Positions 51,173 through 62,707 of a stretch of 64,000 nucleotides of DNA are shown in pieces (positions within the stretch are counted from its first letter, which is position 1; the number at the start of each line of letters is the position of its first letter). The notes beneath the pieces are model-generated. The model made no database searches. It was not told the DNA's origin and saw only the letters and a program-made list of their open reading frames with translations. The translations under genes and the position numbers were made by a program. This DNA is from Bisgaard Taxon 45 (GTDB lineage Bacteria > Pseudomonadota > Gammaproteobacteria > Enterobacterales > Pasteurellaceae), in NCBI GenBank assembly GCA_030783905.1, contig JAQAHH010000008.1, positions 1 to 64,000 on the forward strand, written 5' to 3'.

Positions 51173-53965
51173 ATGCAAAAAAATACCCCTATCAGCGAGT
51201 GGTTAACTTCAAGTGCTCTCGGTGGTATCAATCAGTCTTATATCGAAGAGCTTTATGAAGACTATCTTCGTGATCCCGACTCCGTCGATGCCAGTTGGCA
51301 AACTATTTTTAACTCCCTTCCGAAATCGCATACTACTGAGCAAGCCCATTCCAAAGTCCGTGATTATTTCAAACGTTTAGCCCGCGATAATTCTCCAAAT
51401 GGTGTGAGTGTTATTGATCCTAATGTCAGTGCAAGACTAGTTAAATTATTGGCATTTGTGAATGCACACCGTAATCGTGGTCATTTGCATGCGAATCTTG
51501 ATCCACTCAATCTTTGGCAACGTATGGACGCGCCAACATTAGATTATAAATACCATGGCTTTACAGAAAGCGATCTGGATGAAATCTTTGATGTCGGAGG
51601 CGAAATTGCTCATCGTGATAAAATTTCTTTACGCGATTTACAGACACTACTACAGCAAACTTACTGTGGCACCATTGGTCTTGAGTTTATGCATGTTAAC
51701 GATGTTGAAGCAAGAACATGGTTACAAAATAAACTTGAATCGCGTTTAACACAAGCCTTTAAACAAGAAGAACAACTGCAATTTTTACAAGAATTAACCG
51801 CAGCAGACGGATTAGAGCGTTATTTAGGGGCAAAATTTCCGGGCGCAAAACGTTTCTCGCTAGAAGGCAGTGATTCGTTTATTTTATTGATGAAAGAAAT
51901 TGTTCGTCATGGTAAACGCAATGGCATTGATGAAATTGCGATGGGCATGGCACACCGTGGCCGTTTGAATATACTCGTCAATGTCCTCGGCAAAAGACCA
52001 TCGGAATTGTTTGATGAGTTTGCGGGTAAACACTATGGTAATGGGACGGGAGATGTGAAATATCACCAAGGATTCTCCTCTGATTTGATGACCGATGAGG
52101 GAATTGTACATTTAGTTCTCGCCTTCAACCCCTCACATTTAGAAATTGTTAGCCCTGTCGTGATTGGCTCGGTCCGTGCAAGACAAAAACGGATTAACGA
52201 TCATGAAAAAGCCAAAGTGCTACCTGTCACTGTGCACGGTGACTCAGCAGTGATTGGTCAAGGGGTGGTACAAGAAACGCTCAATATGTCGGCTACACGT
52301 GGTTATAGCGTTGGTGGCACAATCCGTATTGTGATCAATAATCAAATTGGCTTTACCACCTCAAATCCACATGATACCCGTTCTACCGAATACTGTACTG
52401 ACATTGCCAAAATGATTGAAGCACCAGTGATCCATGTTAATGGCGATGATCCTGAAGCGGTAGCCTATGCAGCTCGTATGGCGGTGGAATACCGTACTTT
52501 ATTTAAACGTGATATTTTCATTGATTTAGTTTCTTATCGTCGTCATGGACATAACGAAGCGGATGAACCTTCCGCCACTCAGCCATTAATGTATGATCGC
52601 ATTAAAAAACACCCAACCCCACGTAAAGTGTATGCGGATCGGTTAATCGCTCAAGGTGTGATTAATGAAGAAGCGGCAACAGAGCTTGTCAATCATTATC
52701 GTGATGCACTCGATCGTGGTGATTGTGTCGTCACGGAATGGCGTGAGATGGATTTAACCACCAAAGATTGGACGAAATACTTAAGCCGCGAATGGGCTGA
52801 TTACGACAGTAAATTTGACCCAACACGTTTCAAAGCACTTGCACACAAAGTATGTGAATATCCTGCACAACATGAATTACATTCACGCGTCAATAAAATT
52901 TACGCTGACCGCACATTAATGGCAAACGGTGAAAAACTGTTTGACTGGGGGATGGCAGAAATTATGGCGTATGCCACCTTGTTAGATGAAGGTTATCATG
53001 TGCGCTTATCGGGTGAAGATGCGGGACGAGGCACCTTCTTCCATCGTCATTCCGTTTTACACAATCAAAAAGATGCTACCTTGTATATTCCACTTGCCAA
53101 TTTACATGCTTCTCAAGGCCGTTTTGAGGTGTGGGATTCGGTCTTAACAGAAAATGCCGTGTTAGCCTTTGAATATGGTTACGCGACGACTGATCCAAAA
53201 ACCTTAACCATTTGGGAAGCACAATTTGGTGACTTCGCGAACTGTGCGCAAGTGGTGATCGATCAGTTTATTAGTTCCGGTGAACAGAAATGGGGCAGAA
53301 TGTGTGGCTTAGTGATGTTGTTACCACATGGCTATGAAGGACAAGGCCCAGAGCATTCATCCGCCCGTTTAGAACGTTATTTACAACTTTGTGCACAGCA
53401 AAATATGCAAGTTTGCGTGCCTTCAACGCCAGCACAAATTTATCACTTATTGCGCCGTCAAATGGTGCGTAAAGTACGTCGTCCGTTGGTGGTAATTTCA
53501 CCAAAATCCTTATTGCGTCATCCATTAGCGGTATCAACGATGGAGGAATTAATTGATGGTAAATTCCAAAATGTCATTCCTGAAGTAGATGCACTCGATC
53601 CAAAACAAGTCAGACGGGTGGTGATGTGTTCGGGCAAAGTGTATTACGATTTATTAGAGCAACGTCGTAAAAATAAGCAAACGGATGTGGCAATTATTCG
53701 TATTGAGCAGCTTTATCCTTATCCACATGAGGAAATGCAACAAGTTTTAGCGGATTATGGTCATGTTAGCGATTATGTTTGGTGCCAAGAGGAACCATTG
53801 AACCAAGGGGCATGGTATTGTAGCCAACATAATTTTGTGTCATCTATTCCTGAACATGGTAAGTTGCGTTATGTCGGACGCCCTGCTTCTGCATCGCCTG
53901 CAGTAGGCTATATGTCGTTACATAATGAGCAACAAACCGCATTAGTAAATGAAGCATTAGCTTAA
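51173..53965 (+). CDS. sucA: 2-oxoglutarate dehydrogenase E1 component
   Basis: 930 residues from the ATG at 51173 (AGGTGG upstream), matching E. coli SucA (933); the frame is open to 51095. The N-terminus carries the E2-binding NQSYIEELYEDYLRDPDSVD. The thiamine diphosphate site is shown by MAHRGRLNILVNV, HGDSAVIGQGVVQE, VNGDDPEAV and IDLVSYRRHGHNEADEP. It decarboxylates 2-oxoglutarate and passes the succinyl group to SucB. sucB starts 75 bases later. Confidence 0.98.
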   Translation: MQKNTPISEWLTSSALGGINQSYIEELYEDYLRDPDSVDASWQTIFNSLPKSHTTEQAHSKVRDYFKRLARDNSPNGVSVIDPNVSARLVKLLAFVNAHRNRGHLHANLDPLNLWQRMDAPTLDYKYHGFTESDLDEIFDVGGEIAHRDKISLRDLQTLLQQTYCGTIGLEFMHVNDVEARTWLQNKLESRLTQAFKQEEQLQFLQELTAADGLERYLGAKFPGAKRFSLEGSDSFILLMKEIVRHGKRNGIDEIAMGMAHRGRLNILVNVLGKRPSELFDEFAGKHYGNGTGDVKYHQGFSSDLMTDEGIVHLVLAFNPSHLEIVSPVVIGSVRARQKRINDHEKAKVLPVTVHGDSAVIGQGVVQETLNMSATRGYSVGGTIRIVINNQIGFTTSNPHDTRSTEYCTDIAKMIEAPVIHVNGDDPEAVAYAARMAVEYRTLFKRDIFIDLVSYRRHGHNEADEPSATQPLMYDRIKKHPTPRKVYADRLIAQGVINEEAATELVNHYRDALDRGDCVVTEWREMDLTTKDWTKYLSREWADYDSKFDPTRFKALAHKVCEYPAQHELHSRVNKIYADRTLMANGEKLFDWGMAEIMAYATLLDEGYHVRLSGEDAGRGTFFHRHSVLHNQKDATLYIPLANLHASQGRFEVWDSVLTENAVLAFEYGYATTDPKTLTIWEAQFGDFANCAQVVIDQFISSGEQKWGRMCGLVMLLPHGYEGQGPEHSSARLERYLQLCAQQNMQVCVPSTPAQIYHLLRRQMVRKVRRPLVVISPKSLLRHPLAVSTMEELIDGKFQNVIPEVDALDPKQVRRVVMCSGKVYYDLLEQRRKNKQTDVAIIRIEQLYPYPHEEMQQVLADYGHVSDYVWCQEEPLNQGAWYCSQHNFVSSIPEHGKLRYVGRPASASPAVGYMSLHNEQQTALVNEALA

Positions 53966-54040
53966 TGAAAAGTATGGTAATATTTTTTTAAAATAAAGCG
54001 CACTTTTCGCAAAAATAAAACGGATAAAAAGGAAAGAAAA

Positions 54041-55255
54041 ATGAGTAATTTTGAGATTATCACGCCCGACTTACCAGAATCTGTCGCGGATGCAACAGTC
54101 GTTACTTGGCACAAGAAAGTAGGGGATATGGTAAAACGTGATGAGATTTTAGTTGAAATTGAAACAGATAAAGTGGTACTTGAAGTCCCTGCACAATCGG
54201 ACGGTGTACTTGAAACGATCATTGAAGCAGAAGGCGCGACGGTTGTCAGTAAACAGTTATTAGGTAAACTATCAGCGCTCGCTGTCGCGGGTGGTGTCAC
54301 CAAAGAAACGGTTGCGACGCAAGAGCCTACGCCAGCAGATCGCTATAATGCGAATTTAACCTCAGAACCCGTTGGTGCAGATTCAGTGAGTCCAGGGGTG
54401 CGTCGTTTATTGGCGGAACATGAGTTAAGCGCAGAAGCGATTAAGGGGAGCGGTGTGGGCGGACGTATTACACGTGAAGATGTCGAGAAAGTGATTGCCC
54501 AGCAAGTGCATAACGAATCAAATAAAGAGACAGAGCCTACTTTTATCGTGGGGCACCGTGAAGAGAAACGTGTGCCAATGACACGTCTGCGTAAACGTAT
54601 TGCAGAGCGTTTATTAGAAGCAAAAAACAATACTGCAATGTTAACCACATTTAATGAAGTGGACATGGCCCCGATTATGACCTTGCGTAAAACCTATGGT
54701 GAGAAGTTTGAAAAACAACATGGCACCCGTCTCGGTTTTATGTCGTTCTACATTAAAGCAGTAGTGGAAGCGCTAAAACGCTATCCTGAAGTCAATGCCT
54801 CCATTGACGGTGATGATATCATTTATCACAACTATTTTGATATCAGCATCGCGGTATCGACACCACGTGGTTTGGTGACACCAGTATTGCGCAATTGCGA
54901 TAAATTAAGTATGGCAGAGATTGAAAAAGAAATTAAAGCGCTTGTTGACAAAGGTCGTGACGGCAAATTAACGGTGGAAGATTTAACGGGTGGTAACTTC
55001 ACGATTACTAACGGTGGAGTGTTTGGTTCACTGATGTCTACACCAATTATTAACCCACCACAAAGTGCCATTTTAGGCATGCATGCGATTAAAGATCGTC
55101 CTGTGGCAGTGAATGGGGAAGTGGTGATTCGTCCGATGATGTATCTCGCATTATCCTATGATCACCGTTTAATCGATGGTCGTGAATCGGTCGGTTTCTT
55201 AGTCACAATTAAAGACTTGTTGGAAGATCCAACCCGTTTATTGTTAGAAATCTAA
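54041..55255 (+). CDS. sucB: Dihydrolipoyl succinyltransferase, E2 of 2-oxoglutarate dehydrogenase
   Basis: 404 residues (E. coli 405). A lipoyl domain with K44 in ETDKVVLEV, a peripheral subunit-binding domain ([20 protein letters not shown]), and a catalytic core ending in [15 protein letters not shown] with the active-site His and Asp. AAGGAAAG precedes the ATG. The E3 subunit (lpd) is not in the window. Confidence 0.98.
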   Translation: MSNFEIITPDLPESVADATVVTWHKKVGDMVKRDEILVEIETDKVVLEVPAQSDGVLETIIEAEGATVVSKQLLGKLSALAVAGGVTKETVATQEPTPADRYNANLTSEPVGADSVSPGVRRLLAEHELSAEAIKGSGVGGRITREDVEKVIAQQVHNESNKETEPTFIVGHREEKRVPMTRLRKRIAERLLEAKNNTAMLTTFNEVDMAPIMTLRKTYGEKFEKQHGTRLGFMSFYIKAVVEALKRYPEVNASIDGDDIIYHNYFDISIAVSTPRGLVTPVLRNCDKLSMAEIEKEIKALVDKGRDGKLTVEDLTGGNFTITNGGVFGSLMSTPIINPPQSAILGMHAIKDRPVAVNGEVVIRPMMYLALSYDHRLIDGRESVGFLVTIKDLLEDPTRLLLEI

Positions 55256-55268
55256 ATCGTTGCTAAGC

Positions 55269-55314
55269 AAGTGCGGTCAATTTACAAAAAAGTAAAACCA
55301 GACCGCACTTTTTA
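55269..55314 (+). terminator. Terminator after sucB
   Basis: AAGTGCGGTC (55269-55278) pairs with GACCGCACTT (55301-55310), both exact uptake words, loop of 22, then TTTT. It separates sucAB from the downstream genes. Confidence 0.75.
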
Positions 55315-55346
55315 TCCCCATGAGTAAGATCAGCTTAAAGGTAAAG

Positions 55347-55727
55347 ATGAAAAATCCTGTTTCTTGGTTTGAAATCCATGTAGAAAATCTACAACGTGCA
55401 AAACAATTTTATCAAGCCGTGTTTCAGTTCCCCTTAATAGATGGTGATTGTCCTTCGGGAGAGAATATATCGGTTTGCTTTTTTTCAACAGATTATGCGC
55501 AATATGGCATTGGTGGCATGTTATACGAAGATAAACACTTTCCTGTTGTCAGAGGAAATAATTTTACCCTTTTCTTTTCTTGTGAAAACTGTACTATCGA
55601 AGCAGAACGTGCCGTGAAATTTGGCGGTAAGTTATTACAAGAAAAAACAAGTATTGGCGATGAAGGCTTTTATGCGGTTATTGAAGACTCTGAAGGTAAT
55701 CGAATTGGATTACATTCAATGCAGTGA
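55347..55727 (+). CDS. VOC (glyoxalase/bleomycin-resistance) family protein
   Basis: 126 residues from the ATG at 55347, preceded by AAAGG; an ATG at 55320 lies within the terminator tail and has no site. The single betaalphabeta-betabetabeta pair is visible: SWFEIHVENLQRAKQFYQ, then EGFYAVIEDSEGNRIGLHS, with His (IHV) and Glu (IEDSEGN) as likely metal ligands. It resembles the COG3324 group of glyoxalase-related proteins. Substrate unknown. Its position between sucB and sucC is unusual. Confidence 0.8.
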   Translation: MKNPVSWFEIHVENLQRAKQFYQAVFQFPLIDGDCPSGENISVCFFSTDYAQYGIGGMLYEDKHFPVVRGNNFTLFFSCENCTIEAERAVKFGGKLLQEKTSIGDEGFYAVIEDSEGNRIGLHSMQ

Positions 55728-55831
55728 TTCAAGGCATTTGGCGCGTTGAATAAAGGTTTCTGCCATTTCTTACGATAAACGAACTCGCTTTGAATATGAG
55801 ATGAGAATATAAAAATAAGGAAGACGATGCT

Positions 55832-56998
55832 ATGAATCTACATGAGTATCAAGCGAAACACATTTTTACAGAATACCAATTGCCAGTGGGTAAAGGTTAT
55901 GCTTGTAGAAACGCAGATGAAGCTGCAGAAGCAATAAAAAAACTCAATGGTGATGTTTGGGTTGCAAAATGCCAAGTCCACGCGGGTGGACGGGGGAAAG
56001 CGGGGGGCGTGAAATTAGTCCGCAATGAAGCCGAAGTGCGAGCTTTTGCTGATCAATGGCTAGGACAACGTTTAGTCACCTTCCAAACGGATGCCAAGGG
56101 GCAACAGGTTAATACAATTTATGTGGAAGAAGGGGCGAGCATTGAACGTGAATTGTATTTAGGTGCGGCGCTTGATCGGGCTTCACAGCGTATTGTGTTT
56201 ATGGTGTCTACGGAAGGTGGCGTGAATATCGAAGATGTCGCAGAAGAGACACCGCATTTATTACACCAAATGGCAATTGATCCCTTAACTGGCGGCATGT
56301 CATATCAAGGGCGTGAGCTTGCCTTTAAATTAGGTTTAAAAGGCGATCAAGTTAAACAATTTGCCCATATTTTTGTGCAAATGGCAAAAATGTTTGTGGA
56401 AAAAGATTTGGTACTATTAGAAGTTAACCCATTAGTGGTGACTAAGGAAGGCCATTTATTGTGTCTAGATGCCAAAATTGTAGTCGATAGCAATGCGTTA
56501 TATCGTCAACCAGCCTTAAAAGCGATGCAAGATCCAAGCCAAGAAGATCCGCGCGAGGCATTAGCGGAATCTCATCAATTAAATTATGTGGCGCTTGAAG
56601 GTAACATCGGCTGTATGGTGAATGGTGCCGGTTTAGCCATGGGAACGATGGATATTATTAAATTACACGGTGGTCAACCGGCAAACTTCCTCGATGTGGG
56701 AGGTGGGGCAACCAAAGAGCGTGTTGCTGAAGCCTTCAAAATTATTTTATCTGATCGCGCAGTAAAAGCTGTGTTAGTCAATATCTTTGGGGGAATTGTA
56801 CGTTGCGATTTAATTGCAGAAGGGATTATTGCTGCGGTTAATGAAGTTGGGGTACATGTCCCCGTTGTAGTGCGTCTAGAAGGGAATAATGCACCATTAG
56901 GTCGTGAAATTTTAGCCAACAGTGGGGTGAATATTATTGCTGCGAGTACCTTAACAGATGCGGCGATTCAAGCAGTAAATGCAGCGGAGGGAAAATAA
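55832..56998 (+). CDS. sucC: Succinyl-CoA synthetase, beta subunit
   Basis: 388 residues, identical in length to E. coli Suc[13 protein letters not shown] start, ATP-grasp motifs ([27 protein letters not shown]), and the CoA-ligase part with [11 protein letters not shown] and [10 protein letters not shown]. With SucD it converts succinyl-CoA to succinate with ATP or GTP formation. AAGGAAG lies upstream. sucD begins one base after its stop. Confidence 0.98.
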   Translation: MNLHEYQAKHIFTEYQLPVGKGYACRNADEAAEAIKKLNGDVWVAKCQVHAGGRGKAGGVKLVRNEAEVRAFADQWLGQRLVTFQTDAKGQQVNTIYVEEGASIERELYLGAALDRASQRIVFMVSTEGGVNIEDVAEETPHLLHQMAIDPLTGGMSYQGRELAFKLGLKGDQVKQFAHIFVQMAKMFVEKDLVLLEVNPLVVTKEGHLLCLDAKIVVDSNALYRQPALKAMQDPSQEDPREALAESHQLNYVALEGNIGCMVNGAGLAMGTMDIIKLHGGQPANFLDVGGGATKERVAEAFKIILSDRAVKAVLVNIFGGIVRCDLIAEGIIAAVNEVGVHVPVVVRLEGNNAPLGREILANSGVNIIAASTLTDAAIQAVNAAEGK

Positions 56999-56999
56999 G

Positions 57000-57869
57000 A
57001 TGTCGATTTTAATCAATAAAGAGACTAAAGTCATTTGCCAAGGTTTTACTGGCGGTCAAGGCACCTTCCACTCTGAACAAGCATTAGCTTATGGTACGCA
57101 ATTAGTGGGGGGCGTCTCTCCGGGTAAAGGTGGTTCAACTCATTTAGGCTTACCCGTGTTTAATACGGTGCGTGATGCGGTTAACGCCACGGGTGCTACG
57201 GCTAGCGTGATTTATGTCCCGGCACCAGGTTGTAAAGATGCGATTTTGGAAGCCATTGATGCAGGTATTCAACTGGTAATTTGTATCACCGAAGGGATTC
57301 CAACTCTCGATATGCTACAAGTGAAACAACGCTTAACTCAAACGGGTGTACGTATGATTGGGCCTAACTGCCCAGGTGTGATTACGCCAGAAGAATGTAA
57401 AATCGGGATTATGCCAGGCAATATTCACAAAAAAGGCAAAATCGGGATTGTATCCCGTTCAGGTACGTTAACCTATGAAGCCGTGAAACAAACCACCGAT
57501 GAAGGTTTTGGTCAATCTACTTGTGTGGGGATTGGTGGTGATCCAATTCCAGGGTCAAACTTTATTGATATTTTGAAACTGTTCCAAGATGACCCGCAAA
57601 CTGAAGCGATTGTGATGATCGGCGAAATCGGTGGTTCCGCAGAAGAAGAAGCTGCTGCTTTTATTAAAGACTATGTGACCAAGCCCGTCGTGAGCTATAT
57701 TGCCGGGGTCACCGCTCCAAAAGGTAAGCGTATGGGGCACGCAGGCGCGATTATCAGTGGGGGCAAAGGCACCGCAGATGAAAAATTCGCCGCCCTTGAA
57801 GCTGCTGGTGTGAAAACGGTGCGCAGTTTAGCGGAAATCGGCGCTGCGTTAAAAGCACTGTTGAAATAA
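57000..57869 (+). CDS. sucD: Succinyl-CoA synthetase, alpha subunit
   Basis: 289 residues from the ATG at 57000 (GGAGGG upstream), the length of E. coli SucD. CoA-binding [26 protein letters not shown], and the phosphohistidine loop [10 protein letters not shown] near residue 246. Partner of SucC. Confidence 0.98.
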   Translation: MSILINKETKVICQGFTGGQGTFHSEQALAYGTQLVGGVSPGKGGSTHLGLPVFNTVRDAVNATGATASVIYVPAPGCKDAILEAIDAGIQLVICITEGIPTLDMLQVKQRLTQTGVRMIGPNCPGVITPEECKIGIMPGNIHKKGKIGIVSRSGTLTYEAVKQTTDEGFGQSTCVGIGGDPIPGSNFIDILKLFQDDPQTEAIVMIGEIGGSAEEEAAAFIKDYVTKPVVSYIAGVTAPKGKRMGHAGAIISGGKGTADEKFAALEAAGVKTVRSLAEIGAALKALLK

Positions 57870-57895
57870 ACCGCACTTGGAGCGAGATAACAAAG

Positions 57896-57924
57896 AAGGC
57901 TGTTTCACACAGCCTTTTTTTTCT
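57896..57924 (+). terminator. sucCD terminator
   Basis: AAGGCTGT (57896-57903) pairs with ACAGCCTT (57909-57916), loop TTCAC, then a long T-run. An uptake word (57870-57878) overlaps the last base of the sucD stop codon. Confidence 0.92.
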
Positions 57925-57936
57925 TTTAAAAGTCAA

Positions 57937-58626
<690 letters not shown>

Positions 58627-58733
58627 TTATACATCGTGTCACAATGTGCGGTGTGATTTTTCATTGTTTTTTAGAATAAAACAAAACGGTTTATGGTTGC
58701 TGAATTTGATTCAAATGTCAACCATTTGCCAGT

Positions 58734-60011
58734 TTATGCACGTTGCTCCGTCGATTGCCAAGGTGCGACTTTAAACAACATTAACATGCCAGGGATGGCG
58801 GCAACGAAACAGATCCAGAAAAACGTATAGTAGCCATAATTCGACACAATAACGCCTGAAAAGGCACTAAATATCTTGCTCGGAATGGCGGATAAACTGG
58901 TAAAGATGGCTAATTGTGTCGCGGTATAAAGTGGATTGGTTTCTCGCGCCATAAATGCCACAAACGCTGCCGTACCTAATCCAACACCGATATATTCGCC
59001 AATAATGACTGTCGTGAGGACAAAGAATTCAAAGGAGCCAATCGTCTCAAATCGGCCATAACTTGCCATCCAAACAAAGCCTAAGATCGTGATTAACTGC
59101 ACAAAACCAAATAACCAGAGTGAACGATTAATCCCTAAACGGAGCATAATGATGCCACCGATCATTCCTGAAATAATGGATGCCCAGAGTGAGTTTAATT
59201 TCACCACTGTGCCGATATCGGTTTTACTAAAGCCCATATCTATAATGAATTTGGTTTGCAAAGAGGTGGCAAGGGAATCGCCGAATTTATACAAGAAAAT
59301 AAAGAAGATCAATCCTAAAGCAGACGCCACACCTTTACGTGAGAAGAACTCTTTAAAGGGTAAAACAAAGGCGTGATAGAACGGCAAAGTGCGGTCGATA
59401 TGTGGCACATTTGGCTCTTTACTCAAAAATAGTGATAAGATTAACCCTGGAATCATAAATAGTGCCGTGAAAATAAACACCACATCCCAAGGTAGGCTGT
59501 CGGCTAAAATGAGTGATAATCCGCCTGGAATTAACCCCGCAATACGGTAAGCGTTAACGTGAATAGCGTTACCTAAACCGAGTTCTTCATCTGTTAAAAT
59601 TTCGCGCCGATAAGCATCAATCACAATATCTTGCACCGATGAGAAGACTGCAATGGATGTGGAAATGACCGCGACAATGGTGATATTTTTAACAGGATCA
59701 TATTGACCAAGCAAGGCAAGCAAGGCCAACAAAGCGACCTGTGTTATGAACATCCAACTACGACGTCGCCCTAAAAAGGCAGGGTAATAACGGTCAAGTA
59801 ATGGCGAAATCATAAATTTCCAGGTATAAGGAAAACCAATTAAGGTAAAGAAGCCAATAGTTTTGACATCGACATTACTGGAGGCAAGCCAAGCAGGTAC
59901 CATTTGAATGAGCACATACAATGGCAAGCCTGAAGTGAAGCCGGTAAAAATACACAGCAACATATTTCTGCTGAAAATTTGGGATAATAAACTCGGTTTT
60001 GCGGTTTGCAT
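58734..60011 (-). CDS. ampG: Muropeptide permease AmpG (MFS)
   Basis: 425 residues, about twelve membrane helices, the length usual in Pasteurellaceae (E. coli AmpG is longer at 491). AmpG features: FTGFTSGLPLYVLIQMVPAWL, IGFPYTWKFMISPLLDRYYP and RRSWMFITQ. It imports anhydro-muropeptides released by wall turnover, linking to the murein enzymes elsewhere in the window. Its ATG is two bases after the galE stop. An uptake word lies at 59387-59395. Confidence 0.93.
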   Translation of the reverse strand: MQTAKPSLLSQIFSRNMLLCIFTGFTSGLPLYVLIQMVPAWLASSNVDVKTIGFFTLIGFPYTWKFMISPLLDRYYPAFLGRRRSWMFITQVALLALLALLGQYDPVKNITIVAVISTSIAVFSSVQDIVIDAYRREILTDEELGLGNAIHVNAYRIAGLIPGGLSLILADSLPWDVVFIFTALFMIPGLILSLFLSKEPNVPHIDRTLPFYHAFVLPFKEFFSRKGVASALGLIFFIFLYKFGDSLATSLQTKFIIDMGFSKTDIGTVVKLNSLWASIISGMIGGIIMLRLGINRSLWLFGFVQLITILGFVWMASYGRFETIGSFEFFVLTTVIIGEYIGVGLGTAAFVAFMARETNPLYTATQLAIFTSLSAIPSKIFSAFSGVIVSNYGYYTFFWICFVAAIPGMLMLFKVAPWQSTEQRA

Positions 60012-60013
60012 AA

Positions 60014-61030
60014 TTAATCTCGGTAGCCTTTAGGGTTCTTTTTCTGCCAATGCCACGTGTCTTTCATCATTTGCTCAAGTCCACGTTCAGCCGTCCAACC
60101 CAATTCTTTTTTCGCAAGGTTGGGGTCAGAATAGCAAGTCGCAATATCGCCAGGACGACGATCCACTAATTTATAAGGGATCTTGATGTCGTTGACTTTT
60201 TCAAACGCCTGTACCATATCTAACACGGAATAACCGGTACCTGTACCCAAATTATAAATATGTAAGCCGGCATCCCCTTCGTGACGATCAAGGGCTTTAA
60301 GATGACCAATCGCTAGATCGACGACGTGGATATAGTCACGCACACCTGTACCATCATGGGTATCATAATCGCTACCGAAAACAGACAGTTGTGGCAGTTT
60401 GCCAATAGCGACTTGACTAATGTAAGGCAATAAATTATTTGGGATACCGTTAGGATCTTCACCAATTAAGCCACTTTCGTGCGCACCTACTGGATTGAAA
60501 TAACGTAAAATCGTCATACTGAATTCTGGTGTGGCTTTCGCAATGTCCGTTAAAATCTGTTCCACCATCAATTTTGAAGAACCATAAGGATTGGTGGTCC
60601 CCCCCACTTTGCAGCTTTCTGTGATTGGAATAATTTCAGGATCGCCGTATACCGTCGCAGAGGAACTAAACACAAAATTCCAAACGCCTGCTTTTTTCAT
60701 TTCTTGAATCAGGACTAAAGAGCCCGTGACATTATTCATGTAGTATTCTGCTGGTTTTTGCACACTTTCACCCACGGCTTTTAAGCCGGCAAAATGAATC
60801 ACTGATTGAATGTGGTTTTCAGCAAAGATTTTTTGTAAAAGTGCGGTATCTAACACATCACCTTGATAGAATTTGGCTTGTTTGCCCGTGATTTGAGCAA
60901 CACGCTCGAGGGATTTTGGAGAGGAATTACAAAGATTATCTAAAACAACAACATCTTTATTTGCATTAAGTAGTTCAACGACGGTATGCGAGCCAATATA
61001 GCCTGCACCACCAGTTACGAGAATCGCCAT
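60014..61030 (-). CDS. galE: UDP-glucose 4-epimerase
   Basis: 338 residues, as in E. coli. NAD-binding GGAGYIGSH, catalytic SSSATVYGD and YGSSK, and substrate-site [10 protein letters not shown]. It interconverts UDP-glucose and UDP-galactose, feeding LPS and capsule precursors. AAGGACATAAT precedes the ATG. The order galE-ampG-adk is that of Haemophilus. An uptake word lies at 60839-60847. Confidence 0.98.
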   Translation of the reverse strand: MAILVTGGAGYIGSHTVVELLNANKDVVVLDNLCNSSPKSLERVAQITGKQAKFYQGDVLDTALLQKIFAENHIQSVIHFAGLKAVGESVQKPAEYYMNNVTGSLVLIQEMKKAGVWNFVFSSSATVYGDPEIIPITESCKVGGTTNPYGSSKLMVEQILTDIAKATPEFSMTILRYFNPVGAHESGLIGEDPNGIPNNLLPYISQVAIGKLPQLSVFGSDYDTHDGTGVRDYIHVVDLAIGHLKALDRHEGDAGLHIYNLGTGTGYSVLDMVQAFEKVNDIKIPYKLVDRRPGDIATCYSDPNLAKKELGWTAERGLEQMMKDTWHWQKKNPKGYRD

Positions 61031-61177
61031 ATTATGTCCTTAGTTGCCTGCGTTATTTGATAAAAGAATAAGTAGTATAGATCTTTTGCGAATGCAGGGA
61101 AAGCACTATCCCCCCACCTTACTAATATAGGGAGAAAGACTGATTAAACAGTTTGTTACCTCTCACACTGCATGAGG

Positions 61178-61193
61178 TAGGCATTTATGCCTA
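61178..61193. other. Short palindrome upstream of purine permease
   Basis: TAGGCAT (61178-61184) and ATGCCTA (61187-61193) with a two-base centre. Possibly an operator for galE or the permease; unassigned. Confidence 0.3.
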
Positions 61194-61217
61194 AATTTAG
61201 CTTTCTTGTTAAAATGT

Positions 61218-61266
61218 TCGCAAACGGTTACGCAAACGTTTACTCTTGACAAAAATAGCGTAGAAT
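61218..61266 (+). promoter_or_regulatory. Two overlapping PurR-like boxes and promoter of the purine permease
   Basis: TCGCAAACGGTTACGC (61218-61233) and ACGCAAACGTTTACTC (61230-61245) match the PurR consensus ACGCAAACGTTTGCGT at 12 and 13 of 16 positions and overlap by four bases. A -35 TTTACT (61239-61244) and a -10 TAGAAT (61261-61266) are 16 bases apart; the second box overlaps the -35. This fits repression by PurR with hypoxanthine or guanine. Confidence 0.7.
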
Positions 61267-61311
61267 ATGCGCTTATTTTTTTATTTACTAGGTTAACTTT
61301 AAGGAAACAAT

Positions 61312-62625
61312 ATGTCGTTAGAAAACCATTTTGAGATGACAAAACGTGGCTCAAATGTGCGTCAAGAAATCATTGCCGGTTTAACCACCTTCTTAGCCAT
61401 GGTGTATTCGGTAATTGTGGTACCCAATATGTTAGGTGCAGCAGGCTTTCCTGCAGAATCTGTGTTTATCGCGACCTGTTTAGTGGCAGGTTTAGGTTCA
61501 TTATTGATCGGTTTATGGGCAAATGTACCTATGGCGATCGGGTGTGCGATCTCCTTAACGGCATTTACAGCATTTAGTTTAGTGTTAGGGCAACAAGTCA
61601 GCATTCCTGTCGCATTAGGGGCTGTTTTCTTGATGGGGGTGGTGTTTACTGTTATTTCTGCCACTGGGATTCGTGCTTGGATTTTACGCAACTTGCCAAG
61701 TAGCATTGCACATGGCGCAGGGATTGGTATCGGTTTATTCCTTTTATTAATTGCGGCCAATGGCGTGGGGTTAGTGGTGAGTAATCAAGCGGGCTTACCA
61801 GTAAAAATGGGCGAATTTACCTCATTCCCAGTATTAATGTCATTAATTGGTTTAGCATTGATTATTGGTTTAGAAAAAATGAACGTAAAGGGCGCCATTT
61901 TATGGGTGATTATTGCGATTACTCTCGTCGGCTTGGTTTTTGATCCGAATGTTAAATTTGGTGGCAAAATTTTTAAAATGCCAACTTTTGGTGAACATTC
62001 CTTATTCCTTGAATTAGATTTAATGGGTGCATTACAACCGGCTATTTTACCCGTGGTATTTGCGCTTGTAATGACCGCAGTATTTGATGCAACGGGCACT
62101 ATTCGTGCGGTAGCAGGACAAGCCAATTTATTAGATAAAGATGGACAAATTATCAATGGGGGCAAAGCCTTAACTTCAGATTCTGTCAGCAGTATTTTTT
62201 CTGGGCTTTTCGGTACTGCACCAGCTGCAGTGTATATTGAATCTGCCGCAGGGACAGCCGCAGGCGGTAAAACCGGCTTAACTGCTGTGGTAGTTGGGGT
62301 GTTATTCCTGTTAATGTTATTTTTCCAACCTTTAGCTTTCTTAGTTCCAGGTTATGCCACTGCACCCGCGTTGATGTATGTGGGCTTATTAATGTTAAGT
62401 AACGTCAGTAAGTTAGACTTTGATGACTTTATTGGTGCCATGAGTGGCTTAGTGTGCGCGGTGTTTATCGTGTTAACAGCAAACATTGTCACCGGAATTA
62501 TGCTAGGTTTTGCTACGTTAGTGATTGGTCGAATTGTGTCTGGCGAAGTGAAAAAACTCAATGTCGGTACCGTAGTGATTGCGGTTGCATTAGTGGCATT
62601 TTACGCTTGTGGTTGGGCGATTTAA
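61312..62625 (+). CDS. ghxP: Guanine/hypoxanthine permease, GhxP-like (AzgA/NCS2 family)
   Basis: 437 residues, about 12-13 membrane helices. It begins [20 protein letters not shown] and carries [34 protein letters not shown] and the [12 protein letters not shown] motif, all typical of E. coli GhxP/GhxQ rather than of the adenine permeases AdeP/AdeQ. It imports purine bases by proton symport. AAGGAAAC lies upstream. Overlapping PurR-like boxes at the promoter support a purine role. Confidence 0.88.
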   Translation: MSLENHFEMTKRGSNVRQEIIAGLTTFLAMVYSVIVVPNMLGAAGFPAESVFIATCLVAGLGSLLIGLWANVPMAIGCAISLTAFTAFSLVLGQQVSIPVALGAVFLMGVVFTVISATGIRAWILRNLPSSIAHGAGIGIGLFLLLIAANGVGLVVSNQAGLPVKMGEFTSFPVLMSLIGLALIIGLEKMNVKGAILWVIIAITLVGLVFDPNVKFGGKIFKMPTFGEHSLFLELDLMGALQPAILPVVFALVMTAVFDATGTIRAVAGQANLLDKDGQIINGGKALTSDSVSSIFSGLFGTAPAAVYIESAAGTAAGGKTGLTAVVVGVLFLLMLFFQPLAFLVPGYATAPALMYVGLLMLSNVSKLDFDDFIGAMSGLVCAVFIVLTANIVTGIMLGFATLVIGRIVSGEVKKLNVGTVVIAVALVAFYACGWAI

Positions 62626-62656
62626 ACGTTAATAGTGCCAGTATAATAGGCAAGTC

Positions 62657-62683
62657 AAAAATAGTCGCCTTGAAGGCGACTAT
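62657..62683 (-). terminator. lldD terminator
   Basis: ATAGTCGCCTT (62661-62671) pairs with AAGGCGACTAT (62673-62683). On the minus strand five Ts follow, so it ends the lldD transcript. It has no T-run on the plus strand. Confidence 0.85.
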
Positions 62684-62707
62684 GTGCTGAATTTGATAAC
62701 AACAGCG

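Noticed and set aside
61246-61251. TTGACA as the permease -35
   Set aside because: The TAGAAT -10 lies only 9 bases downstream; TTTACT at 61239 gives a proper 16-base spacing.
61163-61354. 63-codon minus-strand frame upstream of the purine permease
   Set aside because: It overlaps the PurR boxes and the permease start; no supporting signals.
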